Shown piece by piece: positions 6,733 to 7,498 of a stretch of 7,498 bases of DNA. The notes below the pieces were generated by a model. The model did not search any database. It was not told the origin of the DNA and worked only from the letters and a program-made list of their open reading frames with translations. The stretch's first letter is position 1, and each line of letters opens with the position of its first letter. The stretch lies in the NCBI GenBank assembly GCA_050633205.1, contig JBOEGA010000047.1:1-7498 (forward strand), read 5' to 3'. A program made the position numbers and the translations under genes. Source of the stretch: CBDHHC01 sp050633205 (GTDB lineage Bacteria > Pseudomonadota > Alphaproteobacteria > Rhizobiales > CBDHHC01).

Positions 6733-6746
6733 TGTCGTATACGGCA
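6733..6746. promoter_or_regulatory. 14-bp imperfect palindrome, possible operator
   Basis: TGTCGTATACGGCA is an inverted repeat in which six of seven base pairs match (the seventh would be G-U in RNA). It is centred about 200 bp before the Cache gene start and is followed by an A-run. The size and symmetry suit a dimeric regulator, but no known family consensus is recognised. Confidence 0.25.
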
Positions 6747-6939
6747 AAAAAATACTAAATATAGCCTCTGGGACAGAAGCGTACCAAGATACGGTCAATA
6801 TTTCGAATTACCTATAGTTATAAGTATTCATTCAAAATACATGAGAAATAATCATGTTTAATAAAATAATATGATGAATATAAAAGAAGAAAAATCGAGA
6901 AATAGAGACGTCGGAATATTCAAGGGAGAAATAGAAGTG

Positions 6940-7428
6940 ATGACTTATCTTAGGTATATTATACTATTGGCGGTTGTTCCATTACTTGTCAGTGTAAATT
7001 TAGTACAAGCAGCGGAACGAGGCACGCCGGAACAAGCCATTGCCATGGTGAAGAAAGTAAAAAAAATGTTTAGAACTCAGGGTGCGGAAAAGACATTTCG
7101 TGCAGTGAATGACCGTTCACATGGGTTTAAACAAGGGGACCTTTATCCTTTTATCGCTCATACTGACGGGTGGATTGCAGCACATTTTCTGGTTTCATTA
7201 CGCGGATTGAAATTTAATGAAAACCGGGACAGAAATGGCAAAGTCATTTTTCAGCAGTTTATGAAAGTGGTTCGCAGTCCAGGTAGTAAAGGCTGGGCCA
7301 ATTATGCATATTACAATCCCAGAGCAAAGAAAATCGAAGACAAAAGTTCCTACATAGAAATGTTGGATAGCGAGTTTTTTGTATGTGTCGGTGTATATGG
7401 AAAAGTACAAAATTTAGCTCAGAGATAA
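6940..7428 (+). CDS. Exported single Cache domain protein (sCache_2-like)
   Basis: The chosen start ATG 6940 follows GGGAG at 6924-6928 by 11 bases; GTG 6937 is 8 bases away and adds one residue. Earlier ATGs at 6871 and 6874 lack a ribosome binding site and would bury the signal peptide. The 162-residue product has a Sec signal peptide (hydrophobic about 6-18, cleavage probably after VQA at 24), giving a mature N-terminus AERGTPEQA. The rest looks like the small stand-alone Cache proteins of proteobacteria: an N-terminal helix (EQAIAMVKKVKKMF), then the sheet with DLYPFIAHTDGWIAAH at about 67-82, NGKVIFQQFMKVV, the loop GSKGWANYAYYNPRAKKIEDKSSYIEMLD and the final strand FFVCVGVYG. Cache domains bind small ligands outside the cytoplasm. 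Here no transmembrane output domain is attached, so it is a soluble periplasmic protein of unknown ligand. It appears to be a single-gene unit. Confidence 0.82.
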   Translation: MTYLRYIILLAVVPLLVSVNLVQAAERGTPEQAIAMVKKVKKMFRTQGAEKTFRAVNDRSHGFKQGDLYPFIAHTDGWIAAHFLVSLRGLKFNENRDRNGKVIFQQFMKVVRSPGSKGWANYAYYNPRAKKIEDKSSYIEMLDSEFFVCVGVYGKVQNLAQR

Positions 7429-7437
7429 TTTATTTAA

Positions 7438-7470
7438 CCTGGCAGAGGGAAGGGACAAACCTCTGTCAGG
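7438..7470 (+). terminator. Strong hairpin after the Cache gene
   Basis: CCTGGCAGAGG at 7438-7448 pairs with CCTCTGTCAGG at 7460-7470 over all 11 positions (one G-U), with an 11-nt loop. It begins 10 bases after the stop codon and is the strongest stem in the window. No U-tract follows: the next bases are CTAATAAGG. It therefore fits a 3' end-stabilising or rho-assisted terminator better than a classical intrinsic one. Confidence 0.4.
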
Positions 7471-7490
7471 CTAATAAGGTGTACTAGCCT
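7468..7490 (+). repeat. Second inverted repeat overlapping the hairpin base
   Basis: AGGCTA at 7468-7473 and TAGCCT at 7485-7490 can form a 6-bp stem with an 11-nt loop. It shares three bases with the right arm of the 7438-7470 stem, so the two folds compete at their junction. The window ends 8 bases later, so any downstream U-tract or further structure cannot be judged. Confidence 0.3.
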
Positions 7491-7498
7491 CGACAAGA

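Larger units (their letters stand above)
6514..6939. other. AT-rich intergenic region, no gene seen
   Basis: About 425 bp between the SUMF1-domain gene and the Cache gene, visibly richer in A+T than the flanking genes. I see no ORF with a ribosome binding site and no tRNA-like cloverleaf. It holds a long-loop hairpin (6617-6656), a 14-bp imperfect palindrome (6733-6746) followed by seven A residues, and -10-like words TATAGT (6813-6818) and TATAAG (6819-6824) without a good -35. The promoter of the Cache gene is probably in the last 130 bp, but I cannot place it. Confidence 0.5.

Noticed and set aside
6798..6817. TTTCGAAT before the Cache gene as a GlpR operator
   Set aside because: Only the self-complementary TTCGAA core matches. 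The outer bases and the second half do not, and such words are common in AT-rich DNA.
6871..6939. ATGATG at 6871/6874 as the start of the Cache protein
   Set aside because: There is no ribosome binding site before it and the added 23 charged residues would precede an otherwise standard signal peptide starting at 6940.
6514..7498. A CRISPR array, tRNA gene or insertion sequence in the AT-rich right part
   Set aside because: No regularly spaced repeats, no cloverleaf or T-loop sequence, and no transposase-like frame or long terminal inverted repeats are visible.

Overview
The window reads as part of a chromosome from a Gram-negative, probably marine proteobacterium of moderate G+C. The grounds are a GlpR-type DeoR repressor and a GlpD that resemble the enterobacterial proteins, Sec signal peptides on two small exported proteins, and AT-rich spacers. 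I cannot decide between alpha- and gammaproteobacteria by eye. All genes lie on the + strand.

Layout. (1) Positions 3-1436 hold an amidase-signature hydrolase that enters from the left edge, so its true start is outside the window. (2) Positions 1437-1591 are a control region with a good sigma70-type promoter and several TTCG/CGAA operator half-sites of the GlpR kind. (3) Positions 1592-5411 form a compact operon, glpD-glpK-glpR: respiratory glycerol-3-phosphate dehydrogenase, glycerol kinase and the glycerol-3-phosphate-responsive repressor. Gaps are about 31 bp (to the chosen glpK start) and 33 bp, each with a ribosome binding site. (4) Positions 5412-5622 are a spacer with weak hairpins and a possible promoter. 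(5) Positions 5623-6513 encode an exported SUMF1/FGE-fold protein without the catalytic cysteines of formylglycine-generating enzyme. (6) Positions 6514-6939 are an AT-rich spacer with a long-loop hairpin and a 14-bp inverted repeat. (7) Positions 6940-7428 encode a small exported single-Cache-domain protein, followed by a strong hairpin near the right edge.

How the genes work together. GlpK phosphorylates glycerol to sn-glycerol 3-phosphate. GlpD oxidises this to dihydroxyacetone phosphate and feeds electrons to quinone. GlpR represses the operon until glycerol 3-phosphate accumulates, so the operon is probably autoregulated through the operator cluster before glpD. No glycerol facilitator (glpF) or glycerol-3-phosphate transporter lies in the window. 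The amidase and the two exported proteins have no evident link to glycerol metabolism.

I see no convincing new multi-gene system here. The points most worth a second look are the operator cluster, the altered allosteric loop of GlpK, the cysteine changes in the SUMF1-fold protein, and the hairpins flanking the Cache gene.
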